Below are positions 49,567-62,590 of a stretch of 64,000 nt of DNA, piece after piece. The notes beneath the pieces were generated by a model. The model was not told where the DNA came from and ran no database searches. It saw only the letters and a list, made by a program, of their open reading frames with translations. The translations under genes and the position numbers were made by a program. Numbering within the stretch: position 1 is the first letter of the stretch; every line of letters begins with the position of its first letter. Origin of the DNA: Metellina segmentata (taxonomy: Eukaryota > Arthropoda > Arachnida > Araneae > Tetragnathidae); the NCBI GenBank assembly GCA_947359465.1, contig OX375874.1, positions 86,357,672-86,421,671 on the forward strand. Direction: 5' to 3'.

Positions 49567-49740
49567 TCAATCACTGTTCTTCACATTTAAAGATCTTGAG
49601 TGCATCACTGTACACGTCAAAGTTAATAGACTGATGAAAATTACATAGAATACACCAAGGAGAATCAAGAAAAAGTACAAGAGGTCTTCTCGGAAGTAGT
49701 TGTGACCAGCCAAAGGAAGAAAAGCTCCTATAGTTGAACC
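49567..49740 (-). CDS. Possible C-terminal exon of an unknown membrane protein
   Basis: A minus-strand frame is open from about 49740 to TGA at 49567-49569. It reads GAFLPLAGHNYFREDLLYFF followed by LILLGVFYVIFISLLTLTC (a convincing transmembrane span), then a short polar tail ending VKNSD. The alternation of polar and hydrophobic residues is more protein-like than the surrounding AT-rich frames. The upstream acceptor is weak (tacaagag), no partner exon or poly(A) signal was found, and I do not recognise the family. Confidence 0.25.
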   Translation of the reverse strand, partial: GSTIGAFLPLAGHNYFREDLLYFFLILLGVFYVIFISLLTLTCTVMHSRSLNVKNSD

Positions 49741-50873
49741 TCTTGTATATGGAAATTGTCTAAACTATTTAATAAATTATTATGGCAGTACCATAGGATT
49801 GTAAACATTTAAGCGTAAATAGTAACATTTCTTAATTCTTATGTTTTAAGACACCTGTTCTCTTGGAATATACATTTTACTATAAAACTCTGTTTACTTT
49901 TTGCATTTAGTCATTTATTAATATTTTAATCAACATAACTTATTTGTAGATACTGCTATATTAAGACCTAATAGCAGGCCCGTAAGTTGCAAGACGTTTT
50001 CGTGAAGAGTTAAAAGTTATCCATATTGTCAGTGCTCCACAGACCCAGCAACTTCTTCATATATTTTAGAGCATATTGAAGTCTTCGTGCGTCAGATCTT
50101 AGATGATCAGGAGGTGGTTGCTGTGCTACCTGTACTACATGGTCCTTGGACTGGTCTAGGCTATACTTTGACCCAAGGGATTAGTAACGACATGTTTATA
50201 CATATTGAAAAAGCATTGTTCTCTGCTTTTAGAGCTGTATACCATCCAAGTTCACATGATGATGGTAATTGTCATCGAAACTTTTGTCGAAAGAACAAAT
50301 AAACATTACCAGAGATTTAACAGTTTTTCCACTTCACACTGGTCACTTAACACAGATATAAGTACATCGTATGCAAATTAAAAGCATAGGCAAAAGAAAA
50401 ATCTCTTATCGTTTGTGGTAAGTGAATCTTCGTGTTATTTTATCTACAATATTGGATTCATGTACACTTTACATCGCGTTAGTTTCCTTTATCTTAGAGG
50501 TTATGAAAATGTACACGTGCAGAAAGGATTTTTATCTCTTTGCCAACATTATGAACAGGAATTGACATTTTTAATACATTTATAGCAAAACAGTTTACGT
50601 TTCGTATGACAGTGAGGTCATATATATGCATTTCATACTTTATAGACATATTGCTGCTTCAGATGCAAATTATTTCTAATCACTATTGGTGTGAACGTTT
50701 GTATCTCTGTCCAAGGTACTTTTAATAGGTATAATCTAGAATGTGTCGAAATATATTTTCGGAGTAAAGAAAAAATTACAATAGTTTTAATTGGAAATAC
50801 TCATTGTCAATCCCAGATCTTACTAGGTCTAGTTCGAAATATTTTTCAAATTCGTCTAGAGTTACCTATTCTA

Positions 50874-52170
50874 CAGAGGCTGTTCGCACATTTTTTAGAC
50901 GATTTTGGTTAGCGGTAATAAAAAATCGTTTGCTGCAAAAGAAATAATTGCAGTTGTAATATGTTTTTAAAAGTCAAAATTATCGTCTGCGGCTTGAGAG
51001 GTTTGTTTTTATTCAAAATGGCGTTTTTAACGAAGCAGTGGTTCGAAGTCTATATTTATGCTCTTTCCGAAGAGAAATATTCATATTCCGTTACCCAAAA
51101 ACGATGTGAGAGTCATGGTTTTGTGATATCTAAAGCGTCGATAGGTAATATCGTCAACAAGAAAGGAAAAAAACGTCAAATTGGAGCCTCAAGTGAGACA
51201 AAAGTTCCAAACAAGTACCCAAGGAAGAAACGGACATCTTCAACTATTGCAAAGGTACGTTGTTTAATGTTAAAAGAAAATCCCCATAGTCAAAAGACAG
51301 TTGCAAAATTATTAAAATGCTCGTTGTCCTCTGTAAACAAAATGAAAAACGTTGATTTAAATCTTAAGAAAGCGAAAAAACGCAATGTGCATCGTCTTTC
51401 TCCAAACCATATCGCTGAACGCAGGACACGCTGCCGAATTCTATACGAGAAACACTTATCCAAAGAAAAATGGAAAAAAATTGTCACAATAGTTGAATCA
51501 TGGGTGTATTTAAATGATTTCAGCAAAAAAAAGAGCCATTTATTATCATAAAAGGGGAGAAAAAATTTAAGAACATGGTTCACAGAATCAAAAGAAAGTT
51601 TTTCTAAGGAATTCAAGATTGTTGCTGGTTTTTCATATAGTGGCAAGTTAAAAATAAAGAGAGCGGAAAAAAATGTCAAGATTAACACCACATACTATCA
51701 GGAACATATTTTATCGCCAATTTTTCTGAATGAAATACCATCGCTTTACCCACAGTGATATCAATCTGTGGAACTCCATCAAGACAAAGCTAGCAGTCAC
51801 ACATCAAAATCCACTGTAAATTTCCTAAAAGAAATGGAACAAAAAACCGGTAGAAGGCCACACCCTTCACTGATATCCCTACTAATTCACCCGATGTATC
51901 ACCTATGGCTTTTTGTGCTTTCGTACTTTTAAAATCTGCATTATACAAACGTCGTCCCACAACCCTTACAGGACTCTGGAAAGCTGTTCAGGAGGAATGG
52001 GATAGAATACCTCTTCTGACACTTCAAAAAGCATTATTATCCTGGAAATTACGGTGTCGATAGTTTAGAATAAGGGCTATCAAATAGAACATTTAAAACA
52101 CAAGAATTTTATGTACTTTAGTTTTGTGAATACAATATACATTGTCTAAAAAAAGTGTGATCAGCCTCTG
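50874..52170 (+). mobile_element. Mariner-type element, full length between inverted ends, inactive
   Basis: Ends CAGAGGCTGTTCGCACATTT and CAGAGGCTGATCACACTTTT (reverse complement) continue into TTTAGAC. TA flanks both sides (50872-50873 and 52171-52172). At 1297 bp it has the normal length of a mariner. It carries one degenerate + strand transposase. Confidence 0.93.
51018..52063 (+). pseudogene. Mariner-type transposase with frameshifts and lost catalytic residues
   Basis: ATG at 51018 (MAFLTKQWFEV) opens a frame to 51551. It has a helix-turn-helix-like segment (KTVAKLLKCSLSSVNKM) and then TIVESWVYL, where the family has a catalytic Asp before Glu-Ser-Trp (here Val). After a frameshift in an A-run the protein continues: VAGFSYSGKLKIKRAEKN, then VELHQDKASSHTSKSTVNF with the second catalytic Asp. 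A further frame gives NSPDVSPMAFCAF, where the third catalytic Asp is Ala. It ends WKAVQEEWDRIP...LLSWKLRCR before TAG at 52061. About 40 residues separate the second and third sites, which suggests a DD41D-like clade rather than classical DD34D. Inactive. Confidence 0.85.
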
Positions 52171-52172
52171 TA

Positions 52173-55100
52173 TTGATTGCGTAACAAATATAGTTGTACA
52201 AATATAGTTGTAGAGCGAATGACCAAACAACACTCTTTATCATACCTTCAGACAGCATTGGTGTCGCTATGCATTAGGATGAAACGAAAAATGGTAAATT
52301 TTCTGATTGTATCTCTACGAAAAAGGTTTGAGCACGGCACACCTAAAAGTAATGAAGTGGAGCATGACTTTTTAAAAGACTTTAGAAGGGGGCATTAAAT
52401 TAAAAGTAACCAACCAACTTAAATAGACCAATGCCTTTTTTCAAATAAGACAATATTTTATGATAGTTCATGAGTTACAAATATTTTCAAAAGATAGATA
52501 ATTACTCCTTAAAAACATTCAAAATAAATTACAACGAAATCAATCCATGGCTTAAACACTGGTACGGATATCTGTATACTTTAGCTGGATGTCCTTTTAT
52601 GCCCCGGTATGCAGCGTGTTTGAGAGCAGTCCTGCGCGTGGCGCATGCTCAAACGTTTCTGAAAATTTTATCATTTGCATCTCCAACGCAGATGTACCAC
52701 TCCTCCAAATTTCATTTACATGGGTCAGATGCAACTTTTTTTTGTCTTAGCGTGTACAAGTAACCTATTGAAATTGAAAAGAAAAGAGGGAGATGGACTT
52801 CAAGTTCATAGTGAAGTAATTATACAATATTAGCAAGCAATCATTAATAACATTACAACTTTAACATTGTTTTTATACATGATGATTTAATTTAGTCCCA
52901 CGGCATTAAGTTGTGATGGATATAAGGTAACTTACCGAGCAAACGTCACGATTGCATTTAAAAGTTCAGAAAGATAATAATAGAGCAACTATCTTGTTAT
53001 GGATAATAAGACTACAATGGAAATAGGCAGTGAATTTCAGTAGAGACCATATTCTTAAAACCCACAATAAACAAATTTATATAAGTAAATATGTGATTGC
53101 AATAGAGGTACATCTTTAGGGATACTGAAAAGGATATCCCTTGACTTAAAACAAATAACTCAATTTAATTTTTCATGCATGATCATCCAGCGTAACCATA
53201 AAGACATTTTCACGTTGACTCTAAATATATTAATACCAATAAATATTTAACATTACATATGACATATACATTACTCTAATCAACTAGCTTCAATGTCAAG
53301 ACCCTGTTTTCAAGCACATAAAAATTATTTTTCCATTGGAATGGTATAGGGGTACAGGATCATGATTAGAGAGATACTTACAACTGTGAACATATTTAAA
53401 AGCCTTTTTATGAGACGTCTTATCCAGGGCATTATCGTGCAGTCAATACTGGTCTTTGTACACACAGATTAAGAAAGAAATAGGAAAATCGATAACTTTT
53501 TAACAATATTAAACATTTAACAATATATGACATTTTCACAATATTTCGATAATCGGATCTGCAAGTGATTTAAATTCAACTTGTAGCTTAATTCAGGTGT
53601 TTAAGTAAGTACCTTAATACTAATTCATCAAAGAGAAATACGTCAGAGTTATAATATATTTACGAGCGAATCTAAATAGATTGTCCTATTCTCAGAAGTA
53701 ATTTAATAGAATAAAAGTTTTTCTTAAACCTATTAAATGAATTCCTATTCATTTATTAGATTAATGTTTTCATCATGGATAATTCGAAAATGTTTTGAAT
53801 GTGTTGTATGAACAACTCAAGCGCCATCTTTCTTACCAAATATTGTAGGGCGAAGTAGGAAACCTTGTTTAAGTTGAATATTTCTGTTTCCCATAGTTCT
53901 GTCTGTGTGCGTGTCTCTCTTCGTTTTTTTAACCATATCATTGGAGGTATTTCTTTGTTATAAAGTAATGATTCCTCAGAGTACTTGATGCTATCATAGC
54001 GATTGCTTGCTCAGAGTACTCGTTATTGGACACAGCTTAATAATCCGCAATCTAATGTTGAGATGTATATAAGTTGTAATGTTAGATGTGATGGCTTCAG
54101 GATAAATTTGAAGTTCACGCTAGTTTCTTTCCTTTCTCAGTTTCTTTGAGTGTCTTGCTTGTACCGATAATAATCTTCTTATTCTTGTTGTATTTGGGAA
54201 TATGGAATTTAAAAGAAATGGATACCTTAATCAAAATAACTTCTGATTTTTCCCAAGTGAATGTGACTAATTTTACATCATATTACAAATACATTTTTAT
54301 ATTATATTGTAATTCCAAAACTTAAATGTTTCGTTAGATACTTCATTATGAAGCTTTTTGAAGTGAGTAGAGGAAATAACACGTTTGAACAAATTTGAAA
54401 ATTTTGGTTGAAACGTTGAGGCGCTCCCGCTGAGCCCGTTGACGCTCAGCATCGGATGTTTGGATCTTTTCTTGGATTTCGATCTTTCTTCCTGGTGATG
54501 TTTCTAGAATTTTTCTGGTGTTTGTGTTATGCATATACTTGGACATTTAAAACTTTTTTCCAAATTTCCACACTTTGAAGTCCAATATCTAAACAAGTGT
54601 TAACTACTAAGTTTTTTTTGTTTATAAAGTGCAAAGAGACAAAACAGATGATACCTCCTATCAGATGATATCTCCTACGAAGGAAACCGCAGCTAGAACA
54701 AATTAATGTGATCGACAATGTGAATTTCCGTGGCTCAATTTTGCGCTGCGATTACATCGATCGATAATGTCAGCGCAAGATCAATGAGCATTTATAACAT
54801 TCTTTCTCTAATGCTCTTTTGAACGCGATATCGTCCCTTTATGTATTATTAATAATTTTCAAGTAATTCAATTTTTATCACTAGCGCTTTTTTTATGACG
54901 CTCAAAAATTAAGCTTGGTACCCCGGGTTCGAAAGATAAGATGTATTCTACGTCAAAAGTACATGTGGACAATATTTGATCTTCCAGACTGGTCAATGTA
55001 GCATTGTTTAGCCATGTTCAGACGCGACTAGCAGTATAGTTTAGATGTTATTTTGTGGGCATTCTAACTGGTACTAGCTTTCTTATTAAATGCCGGTGGT

Positions 55101-55320
55101 TTATTTCATTTTGTGTGTGTGTTTAAGTTTTAGTTGTTTTTTAAATCTTAAAATCTCTTCTTGCAATTTCAAACTGGGGAAACTGCAGCTTTCCTTGCTC
55201 AGAATTTGAATAGATTAAACTGTACAAGCTGTGTAGTAAGTGGTACGCCAAAATTATAATGTTAACATAAATTTTTCGTGGATTTTGTCACAGATGAATA
55301 ATAGCAAACTCTAATTAAAT
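52173..55320. other. Noncoding stretch with unrecognised short ORFs
   Basis: ORFs at 52177-52398 and 52470-52763 match nothing I know. The minus ORF at 54346-54546 contains SDAERQRAQRERLN, a charged motif reminiscent of arthropod transposon-related proteins, but is too short to assign. Confidence 0.4.
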
Positions 55321-55332
55321 GAAAGTGACAGC

Positions 55333-55562
55333 TGAATAAGTCCCAGCAGACTTGTTTTTCATATTTTGCCAGTGGACATTTGAGGAGTCTCTCCTACGAA
55401 CAGGGCCAGAAGGTTTTCAGGATTTGTACCAAGTGCGGAGCTGATCAGGCTTCGCCAGATCATATTTTAAAATGTATTGACTTTACAATGGACAAGGTTT
55501 TTTCGGAACCGCAACTTTTCTTGGACTTTTTGGGGGTTTATGGACTTGTGGACTTGGTCTAA
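55333..55562 (+). pseudogene. C-terminal relic of a retrotransposon-type RNase-H/zinc-knuckle protein
   Basis: A frame open from about 55333 to TAA/TAG at 55560 reads SGHLRSLSYEQGQKVFRICTKC, a C-x2-C-x8-H-x3-C cluster (CTKC...HILKC), and ends FLGVYGLVDLV. The pattern (xGHLxSL, CxxC, SPxHxLxC, LDFxxVxGLxDLV and stop) matches the end of non-LTR reverse-transcriptase/RNase-H proteins that I recall as abundant in spider genomes. Only the tail survives; no upstream RT is seen, consistent with 5' truncation. Confidence 0.55.
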
Positions 55563-55747
55563 CTTGAAAAGACTATGTTGGGGATTAGTAACAACAACAT
55601 TCGTATCCCAAAGAATGTTAATTTAAAATCTTAAAATGGCAGAATCATTTCATTTAGATACAAAACAAGAGTGGAAATAATCTTGAATGTTCCTCATTAT
55701 TCATTCTACCACTAAATATCTTCTCAAGTTTACCTTTATCCTCAATC

Positions 55748-55985
55748 AAGAGTGGTATTAAGTTTAAAGTGGTCAATATCAAGAGTGGTATTTAGAGTTG
55801 TTAGTATATGGGAGTTGTATATCATGTTTAAAATGGTCATTAGCAAGAGTGTTATCAAGTTTAAAGAGTGGCCAACATCATAAGGGGTATTAAGTTTAAA
55901 GTGGTCAGTATCAAGTTTAAAGTGGCCAGCGTAAAACGGGGTATTAAGATTAGAATGGTATATATTAGTGTGGTATTGTTTATTT
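55748..55985 (+). repeat. Degenerate minisatellite, unit about 33 bp
   Basis: Variants of AAGTTTAAAGTGGTCA and ATCAAGAGTGGTATT alternate for about 240 bases with irregular unit lengths. Confidence 0.8.
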
Positions 55986-55989
55986 AAAA

Positions 55990-58545
55990 GACTACTCGCG
56001 TCTTGCCTGATATTAGCTGAAAGAACATTTCCAATCTATTTAGTTGACGAGTTGAGTTGAGTTTAGAACAAAAATATACCTTAAAATAGTATACGAAATG
56101 AAGCGAGTGAGTATTTAAATATAAAAAAATTAAGTAATAAAGTAAATAAATATTCTAACTGAACTTTTTAAATCTAAATAAATTTTTCACAACTCTAGGG
56201 AATTTGAAACTGCTTCAGGTGATAAAAAGGAAATAATGAAAGCATAAAATGTATCCGCATAACGTCATTTTATTATCAAAACTATCTTAGAATATTTTTG
56301 GTTTGCTATGATTTAAAATTATTTGAATACAAATATGATTTGCCTGTATGAATGCCACCTCAACTTACCATCAGTTTTAAGTTCTTCATCGGTGAATATT
56401 CAAACCTCGTATCTATTAACTGGTCTACAGTTTTGTTTTTAAATAGTTTAATAACTTGTATGAAGTTAAAAAAATTGTAGTTATTGCAGTAAAAAATTGC
56501 CATAATTATCCTTGAGTCGTTCAGAAACCAATGCGATTAAGTCCATTTTTTGAGATTTTCTGATTTTTATAAATTTTAATCAAATAAATAATAATTTTTT
56601 AATTATTAAAAGATTTACTCATTACTTCGTTTTTTCTTGTTCAGAAAGCCCTTATTTTTATATCTTCCGAATATGCTGTAAAATAATTTCAGAAGCCATT
56701 GCAAATAGGTCCCCTTTTTCAATATTATTTTACAAAAAATTTGAAATAAAAATTAGATTCTTCTTCTTCTTTCGATATGTGTTGGTAACACTGAAGACTA
56801 TTTCGTAAACAATTCTTTGGAAAAAGTGTAAACCAGAAAATAATCTTTCATGTGACCTCCGTTTCATAAGATCTGAAGTTGCATTTACGAACGCTTCCAT
56901 ACATTACAACTTGAAATGATGAAACAGAACAATATGGACCAATATATTTTTAAATAAATTTCTTACGCTTTGATTGATTTGCATACCCTGTACATATCAT
57001 GTTTTGTTGCAGAGCCTACCCTTAGAAAAAGACTTTATATACTTTTTTGATCAAATTAACAGACCAAACATGTTAAAAACCAATGTATTAAAAACATTAA
57101 TTTTCTCAATTTTTGTTTCCTGTACTTGGCTTCTGAGCGACTTAATTTTATTTCAAACAAATTGACTTAATATGTTTTTAAATATATTTTCCAACATAGT
57201 AGCAGATTGAAATAGATTAAAATGAATAAATACCTAACGTTAAGCAATATTTTGAAAATCGAACTTAATAAATATTTTCCAATAACCACTGTCTCATCAC
57301 AACCCACTCTGATTTTCCTTTTTCAAGGAGTGCATGTCGTTTCACAAAGGTGTTCTGAATAACTTCATTAACATCAAACAAACTGCATCGAAATTAGAAC
57401 AATGTCACTGCATCAACCTGTTGCATCACTTGCTCGGAATCAAATCGAAGATGTTGCTGCAACTGAACCTCATTACAGATGATTTCATTATTGATGTTAT
57501 GTTCTGGTCTTCACTGTGACCTCGAAATGAAAGAAAGACGGAGAAAGTGAGGGAAAGAGGAGTATGTAAAGGCAATCTCGTTGTCTGAATTGATTCTAGG
57601 ATATCGTTCATGCTCAAGCACTTCTTGGGGTCAGACAAATCAATCAAAACTGTTACAAAGGTGTGTTAAAGTAATTAAGAAGAGTGTAAGGACGGGTCAA
57701 ACTAAAGGTGCGGCGAAAGTTTCATTGTATGTACATTATTGCGGTAGGGATTATTCTAGAGGGATATTTGAAGTCAAGATTCAAACCTGAATATTTATGT
57801 AGTTCTGCAATTACTTTTTATTCCGAAATCAGTTTGTTTGGAAAAGTATTATATTTAAAACCCAATCTCTCAGAATTTCTCCCGTCGCATTTAAAATCAT
57901 GTACGGAAATTTAAGACAAAGGTACCAAAAGTGATTTCAAAATAGAAGTTTGAATTTGATTCGGGATGTTCTTTTTCGTTTATATTTCACTTAAAATTCA
58001 TTTTTTATAAGCTCAGAACGCACGATGTACAGTAATGCGGATAGGAATTTTAAGAGGATATTGAGCTTTTTTTTAATTTTATCCTTTACTTTTAATTTTG
58101 ATTCTGTTGAGATGTAAATAATGTGCGAGATTTTACTATGAAAGGTTGGCAAACGTAAATACATTTTGAGCGAAAGAATATTTTCTCTACAGTAAAATCT
58201 TATAAAAATTTATTTATACATAGTTTAATAACCAAAATTAAAGTTTCAACGGGGGATGGCAGAAAAAATCTTTAAAAATTTAAAACACTTTATACATACT
58301 GTCGCTTTTTGCCAAAGTTTTAAGGGAAATGTTTTGTATTGGTGTATAGGATATTAGTTAAAAAATTACATCTATGCGGCGATTTAATTACATTTATTTA
58401 AATAATTTTCAATTATTATTGAAAATAAAATATTGAATAAATCAGTTTTCAACATAATTTTTCTGTACAGAATTCTTTTTATAATATGTATAACGTATTC
58501 CCTTATTCTTAAAATAAGCAGTTACTATTTAAGCTCTGCATTTTT
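55990..58545. other. AT-rich noncoding stretch
   Basis: ORFs at 56974-57165, 57334-57519 and 57581-57914 are unrecognised. Nothing else supported. Confidence 0.5.
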
Positions 58546-58549
58546 TATA

Positions 58550-59997
58550 GGGACCGGGAAAGCAAAATTCGACTAAAAAATCAATTTTTATTTTATTGCT
58601 CCTTTATATAGTTCAAAATCTCCTCTTTCCAATGATATATCACACTAGGTAATAGAATAAGAGGAAGTTTGAAAATTATGCACGTTTCCAATAAGCACTT
58701 CACATCTGACACGGCCTTTCAAATGTAAACAAACCGTTTGTGGACATTTCTAATATTTGTTGCTCAACAATGTATATTATATTTTTTACTTTACTTTACT
58801 CAAATTATTTTCGATAATCTGGTAACAGTAGAGTTAACTGTAATCATTTAATTTTTTCTAACTATTTTTATTAATTTTACCATGCGATATAAGTTAGCCT
58901 TTCTGAGACATGACATTTGATCTGTTATGGACTAGCAATAAGGATAAATGTTGGTTTTCTGCACAATATGCAACAATCTGTCTGGACAGAATATTTTTAT
59001 TTACTGTCAAGTAACTTAAATCCAAATCACGGTCTTTGTCCAGTTGGGAATGAAAGCTGGTGGAAATTTCAACGTGCTGTAGCTAAAAGAGTGATGTGTA
59101 TTGCCATGATAAACACACACATATTGCCTTGCCTTATACTGCCTACATTTTGAAGACAATTAAATCAAATTTCAGAGACTTGGCGAATCCAGAATTGTTG
59201 AAAAAATGTGTTCACGGAAAGACTCAAAACCCAAATGAATCGGTGAACAATGTGATTTGGACTCGCGTTCCAAAAAATGTGTTTGTAACCATCCAAACTT
59301 TAAAACTGGGAGTGTTTGATGCTGTTTCCTGCTGCAACAGTGGAAATATTATAAAGTGCTATACATTATCTAGAGTTAAAATCAATCCAGGCTGCCATTT
59401 TATACAAATTTTTGAGAAAACTGGACTAAGACCGTGTTATCGATGGAGAGCGAAAACTCTCCGAATACAGTAAAAAGGCCCGCCATAGAAAGAAAAGCAA
59501 AAAAAAAATTGAAGATACATGTATTAAAAATGAAAGAGATCACCCTTTACATAAATCAGGATTTCATTAAGGTTAGACGTAAAATTACTTATAAAAATTC
59601 ATTTGAAATGTTTAAATCCATTTTTCTCAAAACTTAGATTTTTAAGATTCATGCCCCATTTTCTCAGAATCTACTGAACATAATGACTTCATATTTTTAT
59701 GACATATTTGTGTTATATCTCTAAAGATTTTAACACGGGCATTTTTTGATTTTTTGAAAATTGGATTTTTTAGAAATTTAAATGTGCTAAAAAATGCTAT
59801 CTAAAAAGTGATATTCAGTTAAAAATTTCTATAAAATTAAAATTTTTAAATTAAAAAAAAGTGAGCTGTTAAAGTTTGTATAACATATCAGTCTAACCAC
59901 CATAAAAATTTTATGTTGATTACTATTATAGTTATTGAGAAAAAGGGTCTTGAATTTCGTGAATTTAACAAGGAGGAGATAGGGCCTTCCCGGTCCC
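58550..59997 (+). mobile_element. DNA transposon with GGGACCGGGAA inverted ends
   Basis: GGGACCGGGAAAGC at 58550 and GGGACCGGGAAGGC (reverse complement) ending at 59997 are inverted ends: an 11-bp perfect core, 13 of 14 overall. The interior carries one degraded + strand coding relic (58917-59530) and a long AT-rich 3' part. No clear target duplication remains. The ends resemble those at 30501-31187. Confidence 0.8.
58917..59530 (+). pseudogene. Degraded ORF of a transposon family repeated in spider genomes
   Basis: Three frames in series carry NPNHGLCPVGNESWWKFQRAV, then FRDLANPELLKKCVHGKTQN with PNESVNNVIWTRVPKNVFV and LGVFDAVSCCNSGNIIKC, then RKLSEYSKKARHRKK. The HGKTQNPNES..W.R.PK core belongs to a family that I recall as very abundant in spiders and sometimes annotated as Mutator-like or uncharacterised. 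At least two frameshifts separate the parts. The position inside inverted ends supports a transposon origin; the superfamily name is less certain. Confidence 0.65.
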
Positions 59998-60000
59998 CTT

Positions 60001-61499
60001 AAATTATCTACTTCAGGCTAATTTACACTAAGGAAATGCGAGGATAATTCTATAAACAAATGAGGCTAACGTCTCATACAGATTAAATGTGTCAAATCTA
60101 ATGGATCAGAGACAGATTGTTTGATCCTATGACAATTAGAACATTGATTTTTAAAATTTATATTACTAAACAAAATTTTATTTAAGTGGACAATAAACAT
60201 TCAAAATCACCATTGTCAATGGAAATGTCGATTTTTAATTTCAATGTTAAAAAGTAATTTAGATAAAATTTTGTGGAAATTATAGAAAATTTCAGTTTTT
60301 TTTTGACGGAGTTCCATACAATACAACATCAAACATATAATTTATACAAAAGTATAGTGAATATTTATTAAAAAAGTGAGATTTTTTGACATAGTTCAGA
60401 TTTTAAAATGTTCTATGTGTATCACAATTTAATTCCTTTATTTTAATTTTTTTATAATTCTTAAAAAATCCGTAGACTATAACTAAGTGCATGTAAGAAA
60501 TCCATCATACTTCCAAATATTGGTTTAAATGTTGCTTAAACTGCTTTCTTTTCCAAAGCATTAGGGATTTCAGTGCAAAAATTATTTTTTGCTTTAAAAT
60601 TTAGAAATAAACTTTCAAAATAAAGTTAAATGGCTTTATATGTGTGCAAACTATTATGTAAAATAAAAGTTTTACAATACATGGACAATTAATGTGCATC
60701 CAAACTATCATTTTCTAGCACTTATTATTTAATACCATTTAAATCATTATATTTTGACCAAACATTGCATAGAAATGCTTCTTAATAGAAAATAAACATT
60801 ATGTACAAAATTCATGACAGTCGGATTATTACGTCAAATGTTTGTTTCGATAGCTCACTGTTCTCTTAAATTTTCTGCAACAAGAAGTGTAATGTTAAAT
60901 GCACAAGGAGGGAATATTTGTATAATTATAGATACATTGTTTCTTTTTGGTAGAAAAATAGACTAAGAATTTCATTATAGTTTAAGTATCAACCTGATTT
61001 AAATTATTACTATGTTAATACATTCGAAACGGGTATTGAATTTAGTACTTTGCAATATATATTTATCAAAACTTTCATTAAGTATAAAGTAGCTAACTTG
61101 CTTCATTTGTATGGCAAGTGAATTAAAATACATTTGTATGGCGAATAAAAACAGGTATACCCGATACAAAAAATCAGCTAAATAAACAGAGCAAAAACAA
61201 CACATTAAGTACTTAACTATATATTCAAGCCAATTTTTTTTCATAAAACCTTTTTCCAAGTTATTTATAGTCTGAAAATATTCCGTTAATTTATTTATTG
61301 TAATAATACGTGTGTGATATATGCATCATCTTTTGCTTTCAGTTTGATACACCAAACGCAATATTCTAATTTTTTCTAACAGCAACTCAAACTTTTTCAA
61401 GAAAAGTGTTCAAAAAAGGCTAAAAAGGAAAAATATATTTTTCAAAGAAAATACGATTCTATTAAACTTCAAAAGGAAAATAAGCATAACATGTTATTA
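60001..61499. other. AT-rich noncoding stretch
   Basis: Nothing recognisable; the 86-codon minus ORF at 60999-61259 is unrecognised. Confidence 0.5.
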
Positions 61500-62590
61500 A
61501 TTTTCTGTCGGATCTCAGATCTCAGGTAAAATTTTCTTTGTTGAGATGGCTCATTTTTGATAAGAAGCTGCGGTTATTCTAATTTGATTATATTCTAAAG
61601 TATCAAGATCAAACGACATTTTTTATTTATTGGTATTTTCTACATTAAAGTGAGATATGATATCAAAAATTGGATCTCAAGTAAAATTTAGTTTTTTCAA
61701 TTGATTTACTTCTCTTTAGAAGTTGCAATTTGCTAATTTGGATGTATTCTAAATTATCAGAAATAAATCATAATTCAAAATTCTGAGAACTATCACCCCA
61801 AACTGTGATACCAAATACCGAATTGCTGAAAAAACTTTCACTTTTGGAACTGATCACTTTCGAAACTGGTTAACTTTTCTCGAGAAAACACGACCTGTTA
61901 ATTTGAATACGCTTTAAAGCATAAAACATCGATCACAATTTAAAATCCAATTTCTTGCAGGGCAATATGGTACCAAAAAGAAATTACTGTCAACATAATT
62001 GCACTAAGACGTTAAGTTAATGTTCGTTGAAACTTGTATCAAAATCCTTTTATGCAACCATACCAAAATAAAAGCGGTCCACACATTTATTTAGAACAAG
62101 TTTCTTACGTACGGAAGTAAATGCAACTATAATTTAAATTTCATTGGACATTTCTCTGTAATAAAGTTAGACGTTATACTAAATACCATATGTAAATGCA
62201 GATATGTAAATGCAGGAAAAATTTACTTAGTTGAATTGTTTCACTTTCCTCAAGGTGCGATATGTTAATTTGAATGCATTCAAAAATATAAAAATTCAAT
62301 CATAATGGAAGATACATTGAATCTGTTTCTACATTTGAGCGCGATATAATACCGAATACACACAAATTAGTGTGTCGACGTAATTACACTAATAAGTAGT
62401 AACATTAATGCTCTCTGAAGCGCGTGTCGAAATACCTTTGTGCAACTACACCAAAATAACCGCGGCGCAGACATTCATCCAGAACAAGTCTCCCATACAA
62501 GGAAGCAAATGAAGATCCCACCATTTCCGAAATCCGCCCTCTTCCGCGAACGTTACCGTGCAAACAAGTCATAAATAACCTATCACACTC
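61500..62590 (+). repeat. Degenerate ~160-bp tandem repeat array
   Basis: The phrase [tg]ctaatttgnatg-attctaaa recurs near 61575, 61733, 61895 and 62254, spaced about 158, 162 and 359 bases. Each copy is preceded by an aaaattt...ttgat..actttt..agaagntgc block. A longer segment (about 61999-62115 and 62381-62510), including ccaaaataa and agaacaagt, is repeated about 380 bases apart. The copies are old and diverged. The array sits just upstream of the second cuticle promoter. Confidence 0.65.

Noticed and set aside
50087..50302. 71-codon ORF following a readable frame upstream
   Set aside because: Fragments in different frames do not add up to any family I recognise.
54911..54933. AAGCTTGGTACCCCGGGTTCGAA looks like a cloning polylinker (HindIII, KpnI, SmaI, BstBI sites)
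   Set aside because: No vector sequence on either side and no standard polylinker continues it; chance clustering is more likely. Read coverage across it would settle the point.
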